64,000 bases of DNA from Cliona cf. orientalis (taxonomy: Eukaryota; Porifera; Demospongiae; Clionaida; Clionaidae): assembly GCA_963930775.1 (NCBI GenBank), contig OZ005703.1, forward strand, positions 3,224,001 through 3,288,000. Direction: 5' to 3'. The notes beneath the pieces were generated by a model that ran no database searches, was not told the DNA's origin, and saw nothing but the letters and a program-made list of their open reading frames with translations. Below are positions 43,751 through 55,229 of the stretch, one piece after another. Made by a program: the position numbers and the translations under genes. The stretch's first letter is position 1. The number at the start of each line of letters is the position of its first letter.

Positions 43751-45291
43751 TCCACCTTGAAGTTCAAAGAATTGTGTTTTAACTTTCATAATTGAAACTA
43801 TACATAATATTTTGATAATGACAGTCTCCCAAAATAGTAGCTACGGCTTTGTATACAGAACTTGTGATAATGTGGTCACGTAGAGTTAGTCACCATGCGG
43901 ACTGACTACACTTTGGAAAGGAACAAGTTATTGTTTCTGTTTTCAAAACATTATTACTAGTTTTAATATTTGCATATGCTCGTCAGTAAACATGAGTACG
44001 TTTCATGGTAAGTTACTGAAATTATTTGAATTTAAAGGCAATATTGCACATGTCATTGATAATACTTAGATAAAAAGAATTTGTCAATGCTACCTCAGTT
44101 TATAATAGCTTCTCATAAATCTATAGCTGATTCCAAATTTCCCAAAAGCTAGTAAAGGGTGTAATCCTACCCTACCACTGCTTATTTCCATAAGCTTAGA
44201 GTGAAAGGTGCATGCAGCGTGCTATGTTGATGTTCTAGATGATCAACAACATATAAATAAATATGTTTCAATATAGAAATTCAAGATAAACTCTTTACTA
44301 ATAATAATTTGCGAAAATTGTATTGCTAAAAATTTTCGTTTTGTACGAACCTTACCTGCATGTACTAACTTATACAGTGAATATATGGTATGCACTTGAA
44401 GCTGACAAGAATATTGTATATTTCTAACACAAAAATTTTGCAAATGAAATTAATATGAATCACGGTATCTTTAACCAAAAATGGCACAAATGGGAGTCTC
44501 AGATCAATTTATCAGTTTGAGGATTTTATATTCGATTTTTGCCACACAGTAGTCTGTTCAGAATATTATAACTTTTGACCGCCATGGCTGCTTTGTATAT
44601 GCTGTGTAGCTATGATGAAAGTAGATGGGTGACAAATTTGTTAATAATAGCTATAATATGCTGCCTGATCTAGCAATAATTTTCCAAACATTCAATCTTA
44701 GTGAACCGATGTTCAAAACAGCTGCTAATGAACGGCTCCCCTATTTTTATTTGCTATAGAGCTTCTCCACCAGCAGCTGACACATTATGCTTGCCGAATG
44801 GCATATGGATAATACCGGTAGGAAACTTTTACCATCTCCATACCACAAGAGTACTAATCATGTGACACTAATGTCAATGTCAACAATAAGCAATCACTAG
44901 AAGACTCACCAGTAGCTATTCAGATATTGGATCAACTTGCAGAGCAATGTATGTAACTATACTGTAGCTGTAGCTATTGAGTTTACCATGAATGTGTATC
45001 CATGTTGTATATCCTGAGTAACTTCCAAGTAGCTATAACGAGTGACTCAGATACTTCGAAACTATTATCAGATTTGGATAAAAATCAATTATCGGTAGCT
45101 ATTTTCAAGCTGGTCAGCCTTCCACCTGCTCTGACTCGGAGCAAGCATAAAGTTGTTGACATATTCCCAATCAGAGAAGGGATACGACTACATTCTAGAA
45201 CTGTCAACCAGTGCAAAATGACTGTTTCTGGCTAATGTTTTGGGATCAATGGTGTGTCCAATCCAATGAATAGTACCCTCTAATATATATA
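43751..45291. other. Non-coding stretch, no gene seen
   Basis: AT-rich intergenic DNA between POT gene 1 and the POT pseudogene. Small open frames (66-77 codons) are not gene-like. Confidence 0.5.
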
Positions 45292-45487
45292 TTATCAGGG
45301 GCTGATCCAGGGGGAGTGGATAGGGTGGCTAGCCACCCCCCCTTCACTAGTTTTTTTTATGCAATGTAGTATAGGAGACGTCAACCATTATTAACCAGCC
45401 ACCCCCCTTGCATCAGTATAGTTTACTATGGGTAGCCACCCCATCAGCCACCTTCCATGCAAAATTTCTAGATCAGCGCCTGATTAT
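45292..45487. mobile_element. Short TIR element, about 196 bp
   Basis: The left end atcaggggctgatccaggg is inverted at the right as ctagatcagcgcctgat. Internal agccaccccc motifs are paired with the ggtggctagccacc palindrome. No coding region. Confidence 0.6.
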
Positions 45488-45959
45488 GTACTGTGTGTAA
45501 GCAGGTATAGAGCTTATACAATCAAAAGTTTGTTTATGTATGATCATAATGGTAGCATGTAGTTGTTTTGTTCAGTTTATTTAAATGTTAAATCAATTAC
45601 TCATTGTGGAAATGTTGTTGCTCAGTATAGTAAAATAGCCATAAGGTTTTCTAATCATTCCACTATATGAATTTATACTACGAAATTGTACAGAGTTGTG
45701 TGTATTTCGTGTTTTTGAAACCTATAAATGGCTGTTTATGCTAGTACTGCATGTGTGTTCTTGTAAATCAACAGAATCTGATGTCTTTGAAGAATTTATG
45801 TCATATCTAAGTCTAAATTTGAAACATTACCATAATATTATATAGCCGTCGAGTATGAACAACTGCATGAGGCTCAGATGCCGAGAACTTTGATTTCCTT
45901 TGCTTATTATTGTTGCCCTCACTACTAGCGAAATTAATAATTGAAATACTGTTGCTGTA

Positions 45960-47566
45960 TAACGCTGACGCTTGAGTCAAGTGTGGATGAATTAGTCTCA
46001 ACAAACGAGACAACCTCAGAAACTGTTATAGACCGATTTTCAAGATTGATTGGCTCAAGCACAAAGGAGCCCTTCTGGTGCTGATTTGGACTTTCTTGTG
46101 TTTTCCGGTATACCACTTCACATTAAGAAAAATATCACGCAGTCCAATCAAAGACAAGTTGAAATTGCAACCTGGTACTACACTATTACCAATGGGCTTA
46201 TTACTACCAATAGGTGGCTGGCTAGCGGACGCTTTCTTGGTAGGTACAAAGTGATACGTTGTGGCATGTGGATGATGTGGTTTGGGGCAATGTTGAACGG
46301 AGTTAGCCTAGTAATAAGCCAAACGGATGAAGCCTATGGGACTCATGGTGACCCCTGGGTGTCTCTCTTCTCTATGGTCATCATGGGAATTGGTTTTGGG
46401 GCGTATCAAGCAAACATTGTTCAGTTCGGAATTGATCAGTTGATTGATGCTTCCAGTACAGAAATCAAATCAGTTATTGCATGGTACACTATGACCATTT
46501 TCATTTCTGGCATAACCACATACTACAGCAGCTATTGTGCGCAAGAGTATGTGGCTGTGTTGATTATAGCAATGTTTTTGACACTTGCCATTAGCTCAGA
46601 TTTCATTATTGGTCACTGGCTCACAAAAGAACAGATCATAGAGAACCCACTGCCTCTGATATTGAAAATTGTTACCTATACAAATCAAATACAAACTTAA
46701 GGGCCAGAAAACAAACCCTCTAAGGAATCAAGGATTCTGTCTATATTCAACATTGCAAAGAGGGTCTACAATGGACCTTTCACAAATGAGCAGGTGGAAG
46801 ATGTCAAAACATTTTTCCGAGTATTGGTAGTCATTCTGGTGTTCACTGTATTCAGCAGTGGATCAACAACAATAAATGATATTTCTTATCAGATTGCCAT
46901 TCACTTGCATAACTGGCCAATTGATGATACCACAAGTGGATGTTACCACAGTATGAGCATATTCTATGCCACTTTTACGTATTCAGCAGTAGTTGTACTG
47001 ATTTACCTAGTTATGATACATCCGCTGTTTCACAGATTCATCCCAAGGACGAGTATTGCTATCAAATGCCTATGCTCCATATTCATTTTAATAGCTGCTG
47101 TGCTTCTTCTATTGGGGCTAGAAATAACATCTTATCTTCTTGAAAAGAGATTGAATTGGACCACGAATGGATATGCTTTTCAGAAAGAGTCTAACATAGA
47201 CGTTCATTGGGTGATGCTACCAAACTTTCATCGATGTTTTTATACATTCTTTCGGGTATAGAGTTCATTTGTGCTCAAGCACCATTCAACATGAAAGGAC
47301 TGGTACTTGGAATAGCATGTGCACTATTTGGTCTAGGTGCATTGATTAATGGATCGATATCAGAAGCCTTCATCAATAAAGATTCTCTATGGAAGAATGC
47401 TCCATTGACGAGTGGAATCTTATGGTACTTAATAATGGAAGGAGTCATAGTACTGATTGGTTTCATAATCTTGGTGGTAATCATCAAGATGTATAAGAGG
47501 CGTATAAGGATTAGCATGAGTTATAAGCAAACCAACTTGCAAGAAAGTGACATACAATATTTATAA
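45960..47566 (+). pseudogene. POT/SLC15-like transporter pseudogene
   Basis: Homologous along its length to the POT genes at 42.1 and 55.2 kb. It holds GGWLAD, then GRYKVIRCGMWMMW in another frame, FGIDQLIDASSTEIKS, NIAKRVYNGPF, VEDVKTFFRVLVV, and a C-terminus with FICAQAPFNMKGLVLGIA and YKRRIRIS. At least four frame changes are visible (near 46030, 46225, 46690-46740 and 47225), each probably from a small indel, and stops fall in every single frame. The parts between are well conserved, so inactivation is fairly recent. It lies between the two intact genes and is closer in sequence to the 55.2-kb gene. Confidence 0.85.
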
Positions 47567-47569
47567 AAG

Positions 47570-48054
47570 CAAAATTAAGCATAGACAACATAATATTATT
47601 TTTGATTCACCCTTGTATCCAGAAGTTACAGCTAAAAGTTAATATTGCAGGCTACCTATCCTAGATTTTTATTGTCAATTTATATCCTCATAATTAACGA
47701 ATCAACATAATATACAGCTCTATGGCTATATCATCTATAATTTTTGTTTATATATACTTACCAATGAGCATGCGCTGTATTTTTTTATTAATACTATCGT
47801 ATTGTTTCTGTTGTTGAACTTCTCTCAGGCATTGTCTCTAGAAAATCCTTAATTGTACACGTACACATTGTCTCACGTTGCTACAAGTATCATCTAGTTT
47901 TACAAGGACATGGAATAAAAGGTGTCCGTTTCACTTCCTAGAGGAATGTACGACACAAATCTATAAAATACGGTCATCCATGATTGAGTAACGCATCGAT
48001 TGGCTTTGAATTCATTGTACTTGTTTTGGAACTGCGGCATAGTATTGTAATAAG
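47570..48054. promoter_or_regulatory. Upstream region of the beta-propeller-like gene
   Basis: AT-rich. It contains the motif ggaataaaaggtgtcc ... cctagaggaa at 47912-47947, about 110 bp before the ATG and also present at 40690-40728. This may be a shared control element or a repeat scrap. Confidence 0.3.
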
Positions 48055-49050
48055 ATGGCGACTCGAGCTCAAACTGATGACCATGAGAGTGAAGCTGCCT
48101 GCCCAAGATATGTTCTGTTTCAGTCTTCTAAGCAGTTTTCCTCTGCAGGTGAACACCCCACAGTCTGTAAGACTGACAAATTTGTAATTGCCATTAGTGC
48201 AGGATACTACCGCAGTGGAACACTATTCTATACAATGGGAACAATGGAGGACAAGACTGTAACTTGGAAGAAAGAAAAGAAAATTGAGCTTGATGGTAAT
48301 TGCTCATTTCCATCCGTTGCTGCTACCAGTGATGGAGTAATGCTCCTTGCGTATGTCAAGAGCAAGACATCATGCTACTATACTGTTGGAAGTCTAACAG
48401 ATGATGATGATATTGAATGGGGTCAATCAAATTTGATTGATGATGGAAAAAGTCCTTCTATCTGCCTTAGCATTGAAGACAACAACACACATAAAGTGGT
48501 AGTTGCATTCATCACTGCAGCAAAACGTGGCTATACACGAGTCGGCACCCTCGACCTTGATCAAAAAACAATCCGCTGGAATGGTGAAAAGTATGAAATT
48601 TCACCATTCAGCAGTGATCCCAGTTTTAATCAAATCTCAGTCGCTCTTAGTCCAAACAGAGAAGTAGTGATTGCTTATCGATGGGGTTACAGGAAGATCA
48701 TTTGTCAAATTGGAAAGTTTACCACGACAAGCCACGGTGAATGTATTGAGTTTTCTTCAACAGCTAATGACAACCTCTTTGGCTGCAGTCCTTCCATAAG
48801 CATTAACAAAAAAGGACACATCTTGATCATTTTCCAATCAACCGTGGGACGAAAGCTCATGTACCAGAGTGGTGTCGTTCAGCCTAGAGGGATGGGTGAA
48901 GGTATTGTGTGGAAGGATAGGACAGCTGAACTGATCGACTATGGATGCTATCCTTCAGTGACCCTTGCCGATAACGACACCTTCATTGAGCTTCATGGAT
49001 CTAACTTTGGTGCTTCTCTACACTATCGCATTGGAGAAATCCAAAGTTAA
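48055..49050 (+). CDS. Six-repeat beta-propeller-like protein, 331 residues
   Basis: Single-exon frame with ATG in an aagATGG context. There is no signal peptide or membrane segment, so it is probably cytosolic or released without a leader. Six repeats of about 45-60 residues share a strand pattern ending in YxxG(T/S)(L/M) then a W-containing strand: LFYTMGTM, CYYTVGSL, YTRVGTLDL, ICQIGKF, LMYQSGVV and LHYRIGEI, with PSVAATSDG/PSISINKKG-type turns. This suggests a six-bladed beta-propeller or a sialidase-like repeat fold, perhaps sugar-binding. No close named family was recognised. Confidence 0.75.
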   Translation: MATRAQTDDHESEAACPRYVLFQSSKQFSSAGEHPTVCKTDKFVIAISAGYYRSGTLFYTMGTMEDKTVTWKKEKKIELDGNCSFPSVAATSDGVMLLAYVKSKTSCYYTVGSLTDDDDIEWGQSNLIDDGKSPSICLSIEDNNTHKVVVAFITAAKRGYTRVGTLDLDQKTIRWNGEKYEISPFSSDPSFNQISVALSPNREVVIAYRWGYRKIICQIGKFTTTSHGECIEFSSTANDNLFGCSPSISINKKGHILIIFQSTVGRKLMYQSGVVQPRGMGEGIVWKDRTAELIDYGCYPSVTLADNDTFIELHGSNFGASLHYRIGEIQS

Positions 49051-49053
49051 TAG

Positions 49054-49284
49054 CTACTGTATACTGCTGTAATTTTAAGCTGAGTCAGTAGGAATATAGC
49101 TACAACTTCAACTAAAACAAATTTAGTGTGTTATCACCTTTTGCTGTTATTATCAGTTTCATGAAGATTCTGAGTATTAGTGATGCCACATGAATGCGAA
49201 TGCATGGTCCATAAAATTTCCAGTTCCAAGGAAGGAAAATTATTAGCTATGTAATTAACCCTCAGCGCATGCGCACGGTAGTTG

Positions 49285-49320
<36 letters not shown>

Positions 49321-49600
49321 TACCACGCTATCTGGCATTTAAGATGTGCACTGCGTGGATTTCGCTGAAAGCACTTTAATTTTTTCGAAAGTTCTGGCGA
49401 AATTTCCTGACCAGCTACCAAAACCTTCTTTGCTTCTTGATGATCGATGAGCTCTCAATCGAGGAAAAGGCGATCACTTCATTTCAAGATTAGTAGTGTG
49501 TAGCTCTAATGATAGTTCTTCTGACTCATCACTGCTAACAGTTACACTTTTTATCTTTACATGTGTGTGGTACTATTATGTAATTGCTTGCAGTCGATAT
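49054..49600. other. Non-coding stretch with GT microsatellite
   Basis: A GT dinucleotide repeat spans about 49291-49318. No gene seen. Confidence 0.5.
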
Positions 49601-50483
49601 TACCGTACTCGCTCTAATTATCCGAACGGCCAAAAATAATTAATAATATCGCCGTTCGGTGTCAGAGGAGGTAGGACACGCTTGACCTTTGGCTAATAGT
49701 TCACTAATTAAATCGCTGGTATAGACTTTTGTGAAGGTTTTTAGAGAATATCGTGATTTTCGAACTCAGCGCTATTGATTTAGTGGGGGAGCCCCTCTTT
49801 GTTAGCACTGTAGAGCAATTTTTAGGTCCTTGGAATGTTAATCAAAGCGGCTAATTGACATTCCAAAGACCTAAAAATTGTTCTGTAGTGCTAACTAAGA
49901 GGGGCTCCCCCACTAAATCAATAGCGCTGAGTTCGAAAATCGCAATGATATCCTCTAAAAATCTTCACAAAAGCCTCTACCAGCGATTTAATTAGTGAAC
50001 TATTAGCCAAAGGTCAAGCGTGTCCTACCTCCTCTGGTTCGGTGTTAAATATCGGAAAGTAAATAAATTCGGGCAATGGTTTGTTCGAGTGTAAATAGAA
50101 TGGATCCGGTGCAAATGGAGAAGCACTATTATAGCGACGAAGAAACAGTAGTCGATGTCCAACTATAGGTTTATCGTTGTCAGCTCTAGAGTTCTCAGTA
50201 TCGCTGTGCTCTCAGCCTCGGGAGCGATCGCAAAATGATCGCCGCATCTGTGTTACCTTTCCGCTCTTATATGCTGTTCAAGATGTGGTAGCCACACTCT
50301 TCGATGAACGTGGAAGAGTTGTCTCGAGCTCCTGCCATGCCGTACCGCGTAGCCGTTCGGTTGATTTAGAGCGGATGAGAAAACTTGAAATTCAAGATAT
50401 TCGACGAATTAGGAAGGAAATAAATTGCTTAAACTTACCGTTCGGGCTATTAGAATGTTCGAATAATTAGAGCGAGTACGGTA
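49601..50483. mobile_element. TACCGTACTCGCTC TIR element with nested foldback, 883 bp
   Basis: The ends TACCGTACTCGCTCTAATTA and inverse taattagagcgagtacggta form inverted repeats with TA at both outer edges. Without the nested 374-bp element and its duplication the element is about 500 bp. A 97-codon frame (50177-50470) runs out into the right TIR and is not recognised; it may be transposase debris. Confidence 0.82.
49663..50036. mobile_element. 374-bp foldback element with 9-bp target duplication, copy 2
   Basis: Starts CAGAGGAGGTAGGACACGC and ends with the inverse, with arms of about 180 bp as in 9546-9922. It is flanked by perfect 9-bp direct repeats GTTCGGTGT (49654-49662 and 50037-50045). 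It lies inside the TACCGTACTCGCTC element. Confidence 0.9.
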
Positions 50484-50687
50484 GTTCATTCTTGTGGCAC
50501 TGTGCCACGGTAATTATTGTTATGTAATTAGTTACTACATTCTTGTGGCTACTCCATTGCACAATAGAACACTGTGCAAGTGTTAATTACTTAGCTTGAA
50601 ACCAAACTACAGCTAGTGTAAATGGCAGTGCAATGCACTATGGGTTTCACACAATAGTGCTTCATTTATCATCACAGCAAGGCATAT
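50484..50687. other. Non-coding spacer
   Basis: Nothing recognised. Confidence 0.4.
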
Positions 50688-50916
50688 TACCGTAGTATCC
50701 TGGGTAGCTAAGTGTCCATGGATGCTTAGACATATCTCACAATTTTTGGCTGTATGGGTGCTTACCTGGGATCAAAATTCCATACATTTGTATAGAAGCT
50801 GCTATTGTAACAGTGGCCCCTTGAAATGCAGAACTCTAAAACTTTTGATGTGATCCTATACTACTCATACATGGGCACTTACCCGGGAGTAGGCACTTGC
50901 CCGGGACACTACGGTA
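50688..50916. mobile_element. TACCGTAGTATCC TIR element, 229 bp
   Basis: The left end TACCGTAGTATCCTGGGTA is inverted at the right end as a variant ending cgggacactacggta. TA at both outer edges. Interior non-coding. Confidence 0.75.
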
Positions 50917-52274
50917 TGTAGCTACCTGTAAGTAATAATCATTAATTTTTGCTGTATTTTTGTCACTTCTGCATTCATTCACCAGTGATTGTGGTACGTT
51001 TCTATAGAGAGCAGTGTACATTACAATAATATCAAAAGTCATGCATTTTGGCTCAGTGTATTATTATAGCCTCAGTAGTAAATGAAAGTGCATGGCATAA
51101 CCTAGACAAGTATATGGCTCAACTATTACAGTTGATTGGATGGACAGTGCCTGATAAGGGAACCTAGCTGAATGATACTTGCATGGAGAAATTGTCACCA
51201 TGCAGTATTTCATAGGAAGGAATTAATTTAATGATGTGGACACCAAGAAGTTACTGTAGCACTTATAATAGATAATCATCATTTTCACTTTGCTCTCAGT
51301 GGCTTCATAGCTATGCACATTGTTAGTGTATAATATGTATCACATAGGTGATGTGAGAGCGCATAGTATGCAAGTATTGGTTCAATTAGCACTCAGTTTG
51401 AAGATTTTCTACAAGGTTCTTGGGACTTGAACATGTTTATAAATGCTAGTAGCTGTTTATGTTTATCTCCATGAATTAATAGATAAATTTCTTTTCTTAA
51501 ATTCAAATACTATTAGTCCCACTGTGGCACAGATCCAATCCAATGTGACTCACTGAATTTGATTTGGCAAACTTATTAAGTAACACAGTCACTGACAAAA
51601 TTAATATCAATGTGTCAAAGTTTGCAATAATTTGCTCTAAATAGCTATTATCTGAGCATAGAATGCCAACAGCATGAGTGATAACAAAATTAATATAATT
51701 GTGTGATATAAACTGCCGGTCACATCAGTATTAGGTTTATAAATAGATAGCTAATAATTATTTCTCAAAATGATGTGCCCAATACATAATAGTTATCTGA
51801 CAGTAATTGGGGTGCATGAGGTGCATGGTCAAATGCACCCCAATAACTGTCAGATAACTATTTTGTTGGTAGTTGACCTCTGTTCATCATTGGCCTACTT
51901 CATGATGACCCACCCCCTTCCCATAGCCGGCAAATTGCCTATAAAACTTTGGTTGCTAAGCAACTACCAACAAATAAGTTTGCAATAATACTATACTGTG
52001 CTGTAACTACCAGTGTATGCAGATAATTCACATTTAATCACAACCATCTAAATTGTAATATAATGTAGCAAAATAAATCTCCTTATAACTGAGCAGTGCA
52101 ATAAATTAGTGCTAACAATTATAAGGAACTGAAATCATTCTACAATGTAACAATTATCATGGATTATGAAGTAGCTGATAACTTCATCGTTCTACACATA
52201 CTAGATCAGCCAAAAATTCTCTATCTATATATAGCTAGGTACTAGTTTGTTCATTTCAGATAAATCCATTACTT
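50917..52274. other. Non-coding stretch with a 73-bp hairpin
   Basis: AT-rich. A 73-bp hairpin at 51789-51861 has 29-base arms (atagttatctgacagtaat and inverse), and directly after it ttgttggtagttg is inverted again at 51959-51972. No coding region recognised. The 3' UTR of the next minus-strand gene probably lies near 52150-52274. Confidence 0.5.
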
Positions 52275-52990
52275 TCAATGTGCCTTGCAAGCTGAAACCT
52301 CAATATATTTGTGGCAATCTGGTTTCACTTTCTTTTCAAGATTCATGCGTGCACTCATCCTTGCTATCATGCATGCATGGCTTTCCTCACTTTCATGATG
52401 GCCAAAACCCTGAGCTGATTTAACCCTCTCAGTTATAGGACATTTAGCATCTTTAGCGGCGTCCTTGCTGATAGTGGCCACTGAAGAAACAACGTGCTTG
52501 GCTGTCTTATGCTCACATCCGCTAACTTCAATGAATGGGTGGCAAGCAGGGTTAACTGCTGTTTCTAAATCCATTCTTGCAAACATTGTAGCGAAGTTGC
52601 ATGGCTCTAGACCATGTCCACCTTGTATACCAAACTTAGTCTTAAGCCGATCTGACTGTGGGCAATCTCCACCAGGCACCTTTACCCTTGCTGTGACAAT
52701 GGAATATTTTCCATCCTGAGCCTTCACATCTGAATGCCATTACAGAAGTATTAGATCAGACAGTCATAATTAAAGTGTGAAATCTTTTTACCTTCTTCAC
52801 CCATAACCAAAGCAGCTGCAAGTGCCAGCTTTTCAGCTAATTAAAAAAATTAGCAGCAGTTACTATAACCATATCCATGTTAGAAGAGATTTTTATACTT
52901 ACATAGCTTCATAGGACGCTTATCTGTGGCATGGACTGAAGTTGCAGTCAATGCAACAGCCAAACCGATCAGTAGAATCAAATTCCTCAT
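52275..52990 (-). CDS. Small secreted cysteine-repeat protein, three exons, 195 residues
   Basis: Exons 52990-52903, 52836-52792 and 52729-52275 join by GT-AG introns of 66 and 62 bp in matching phase. The N-terminus is a clear signal peptide (about residues 1-21, hydrophobic LILLIGLAVALTA, then SVHA). The mature part has two homologous repeats of about 55 residues, each with four cysteines: CPQSDRLK ... EPCNFATMFARMDLE ... NPACHPFIEVSGC, then CPITERVK ... HACMIARMSARMNLE ... KPDCHKYIEVSAC. The shared ARMxLE and (H)xxIEVSxC motifs show an internal duplication. Each repeat could hold two disulfides. No known family recognised; it could be a secreted inhibitor or structural/defence protein, which is speculation. 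Confidence 0.75.
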
Positions 52991-53176
52991 TCTTGCCTCC
53001 TTCTTCTGCTAGTGCTTATTTGTTGCCTTGAAGTACACTCTGAGTGAAAAGATGCACGACCACAGGTCTTTTATTGGCTCAGATTGTGACAATAATCTTG
53101 ATACCATTCAACCTAACTGTACCTACTTACGACCACTAGTATAAAGTAAATTGGTGACAGTGGTGTACCTCTACAT
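52991..53176. other. 5' flank of the cysteine-repeat gene
   Basis: Probable promoter and 5' UTR region reading minus; TTTTATTGG lies at about 53069-53077. No firm TATA call. Confidence 0.3.
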
Positions 53177-53314
53177 CAAGATACCCTTTGCAGGTGTCCA
53201 AATTAGTTCCAGGTGCATAATAGCTAACTACTCAAGTAGCACTATTATGCTGAACCCTTAAAGTAGTTGCCGAGGAACTTTAAAGTAATTTGGACACCTG
53301 CAAAGGATATCTTG
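53177..53314. mobile_element. Foldback element, 138 bp
   Basis: The left arm caagataccctttgcaggtg tccaaatta is inverted at the right end; about 28-bp arms with one mismatch. An inner agtagctattatgc-type stem adds structure. Confidence 0.7.
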
Positions 53315-55229
53315 CAGGAGGCATGTGCTCTAGAGTCAGCAACTGCAGAAGCATGAACTAGAGCAGACAGTTACTGCATGAGCAGCCGAGCGTAAAATGC
53401 GGTAAATTCATAATAAATATGTAGAAGGATGCAGATTGGGATAGCAAGGGTTATAATAATAATACACTGAACCATGTAGCACGTGTTCGCCATGCTGTAG
53501 TTGTATGGGCCATGCATGGTGCGGATGTAAATTGATGACTCAGCAAATATGTAGATATTATGAAGCCAAGACAGTCAAGGAAATTCATTCTGCTAATTAG
53601 GTAGTCGTCACTTTTAGCTCATGGTTCATGTACTCATGTCACTGATGCATGTTAGAAAAACGTGATTGAATGATAGTCCTAACAATGTTTTTTTCACAAA
53701 GTCCACACAATGCATTTCCTAAAACCCGAGGCTTGAACTCGAAATTCCCTCCCTTTAGGCACATACCAGCTAGTGCACTAACAGATAGACACACTGACTC
53801 ACAAAACAACTACCAAAAAGCGAAAGCCAAAGAATTTTGCCCTCGTTGGCTGTCAATAATATAAAATACACACTAAGTGTAATGCCTGCAGGAAAGAGTA
53901 GATGAGTAAAGACGTTCATGATAAGAATGACGGTGAGGAATGATAGAAATAGCAAATGTGAAGAGATGACTCATATTATGACTCACGGTATACTTCATGG
54001 AGGTACGTAGCTAATGGCTTCTGCTAACTCAAAACAAGTTTTTGAAGTCTGTTGTCAAATAGCAGCCACATCAAAGTACATAGTGTCCAAATTATAGTCA
54101 GTAGTGAATAGATGTTCCAGATGTTGCAATGAGAGCATGCCTTGTCTCCAAATGTACACGCGGGGTATGTCATGGTCGCAGACAGAACTTGCAATGTGGG
54201 GGGCTTGATTATCATTGCATGCGAATCACGCGAAAATTTTCTACCCTATTATTAAAAATGTCATAAAAATTCACATCAATTTGATAATGTAATTACAATT
54301 TTAAAGGTTTTAGACTGATAAAAGCCAACATTTGATACAAGTCAACAATAATTGATTCCAATAAATATTATGTAGAGCCTGAATATCTCTGGGGGGCTTC
54401 AGCTCCCAAAGCTCCCCGGTGTCGCTTTAGTTTAACATGTATACAACTGCGCAGTGGCATGCATGCATGTATGTATGTGATTGAAGCTAACTGAACCAGG
54501 TGCAGTGAAGCGAGCCCTCACTGTACACTAAGTTTATAATATTCAGAGCTTCAGCAATCATCATACCATAACATGGTAATTTAAGTATAGCCCTTGCATG
54601 TATATGTACATTATTATAATAATATAGACCTGGTTTATATTAATGTAAACTGTAGTGTATTATTGTGTCATTTACTGAGTCATACTTTCGTTTGACAAAC
54701 AGGTCCCCATTATTATTATAATGATATAACTTGTGATCGTGTTGTATTTTACTATAGCCTGTAAACCTTATGATGGTCATGAAGTAATGAAGGGCAATCC
54801 CGTTGTTTTTAACATGATAATCCTTTCTATCTGAACTGAAAATTGATCTCTCCAAACTGTTTCTAGAACAAACGTGATAATTATGTACCTAACATGGTAT
54901 GCTAACATTATTATAAAGTCTGACTCAATCTTGAAAATACTTTCCACTTGTATTGTGTAAACAGGGCATAATATTATAGTACAGGCTCTAAGGTTAACTG
55001 CATAAACACTTTCCTCAGTATAGTAGTATTTACTGTCCATTATCGCTTTAATTTTAAAATAAACAGTATTCATGTATTGAGCTATTAGGTTTCAGTTTCT
55101 AATATTATAGCAAACAGTAACTCATACCTCACATAAGTACATTATACTGACTAGTGAAACTACAAACTACACAAGGAAAGTTACAAGGAGAGTAAATTGT
55201 GTGTAATAAACAATCTGTCAGAAAGACGA
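53315..55229. other. Non-coding stretch with a tRNA-derived SINE-like relic
   Basis: At 53715-53815, the minus strand reads gtgagtcagtgtg ... gagttcaagcctcgg, like the A and B boxes of a tRNA-derived SINE. The rest is AT-rich with small open frames of 60-98 codons that are not gene-like. Confidence 0.4.

Noticed and set aside
50177-50470. 97-codon plus frame in the TACCGTACTC element
   Set aside because: Extends into the right terminal repeat and shows no transposase motif; kept only as possible debris.
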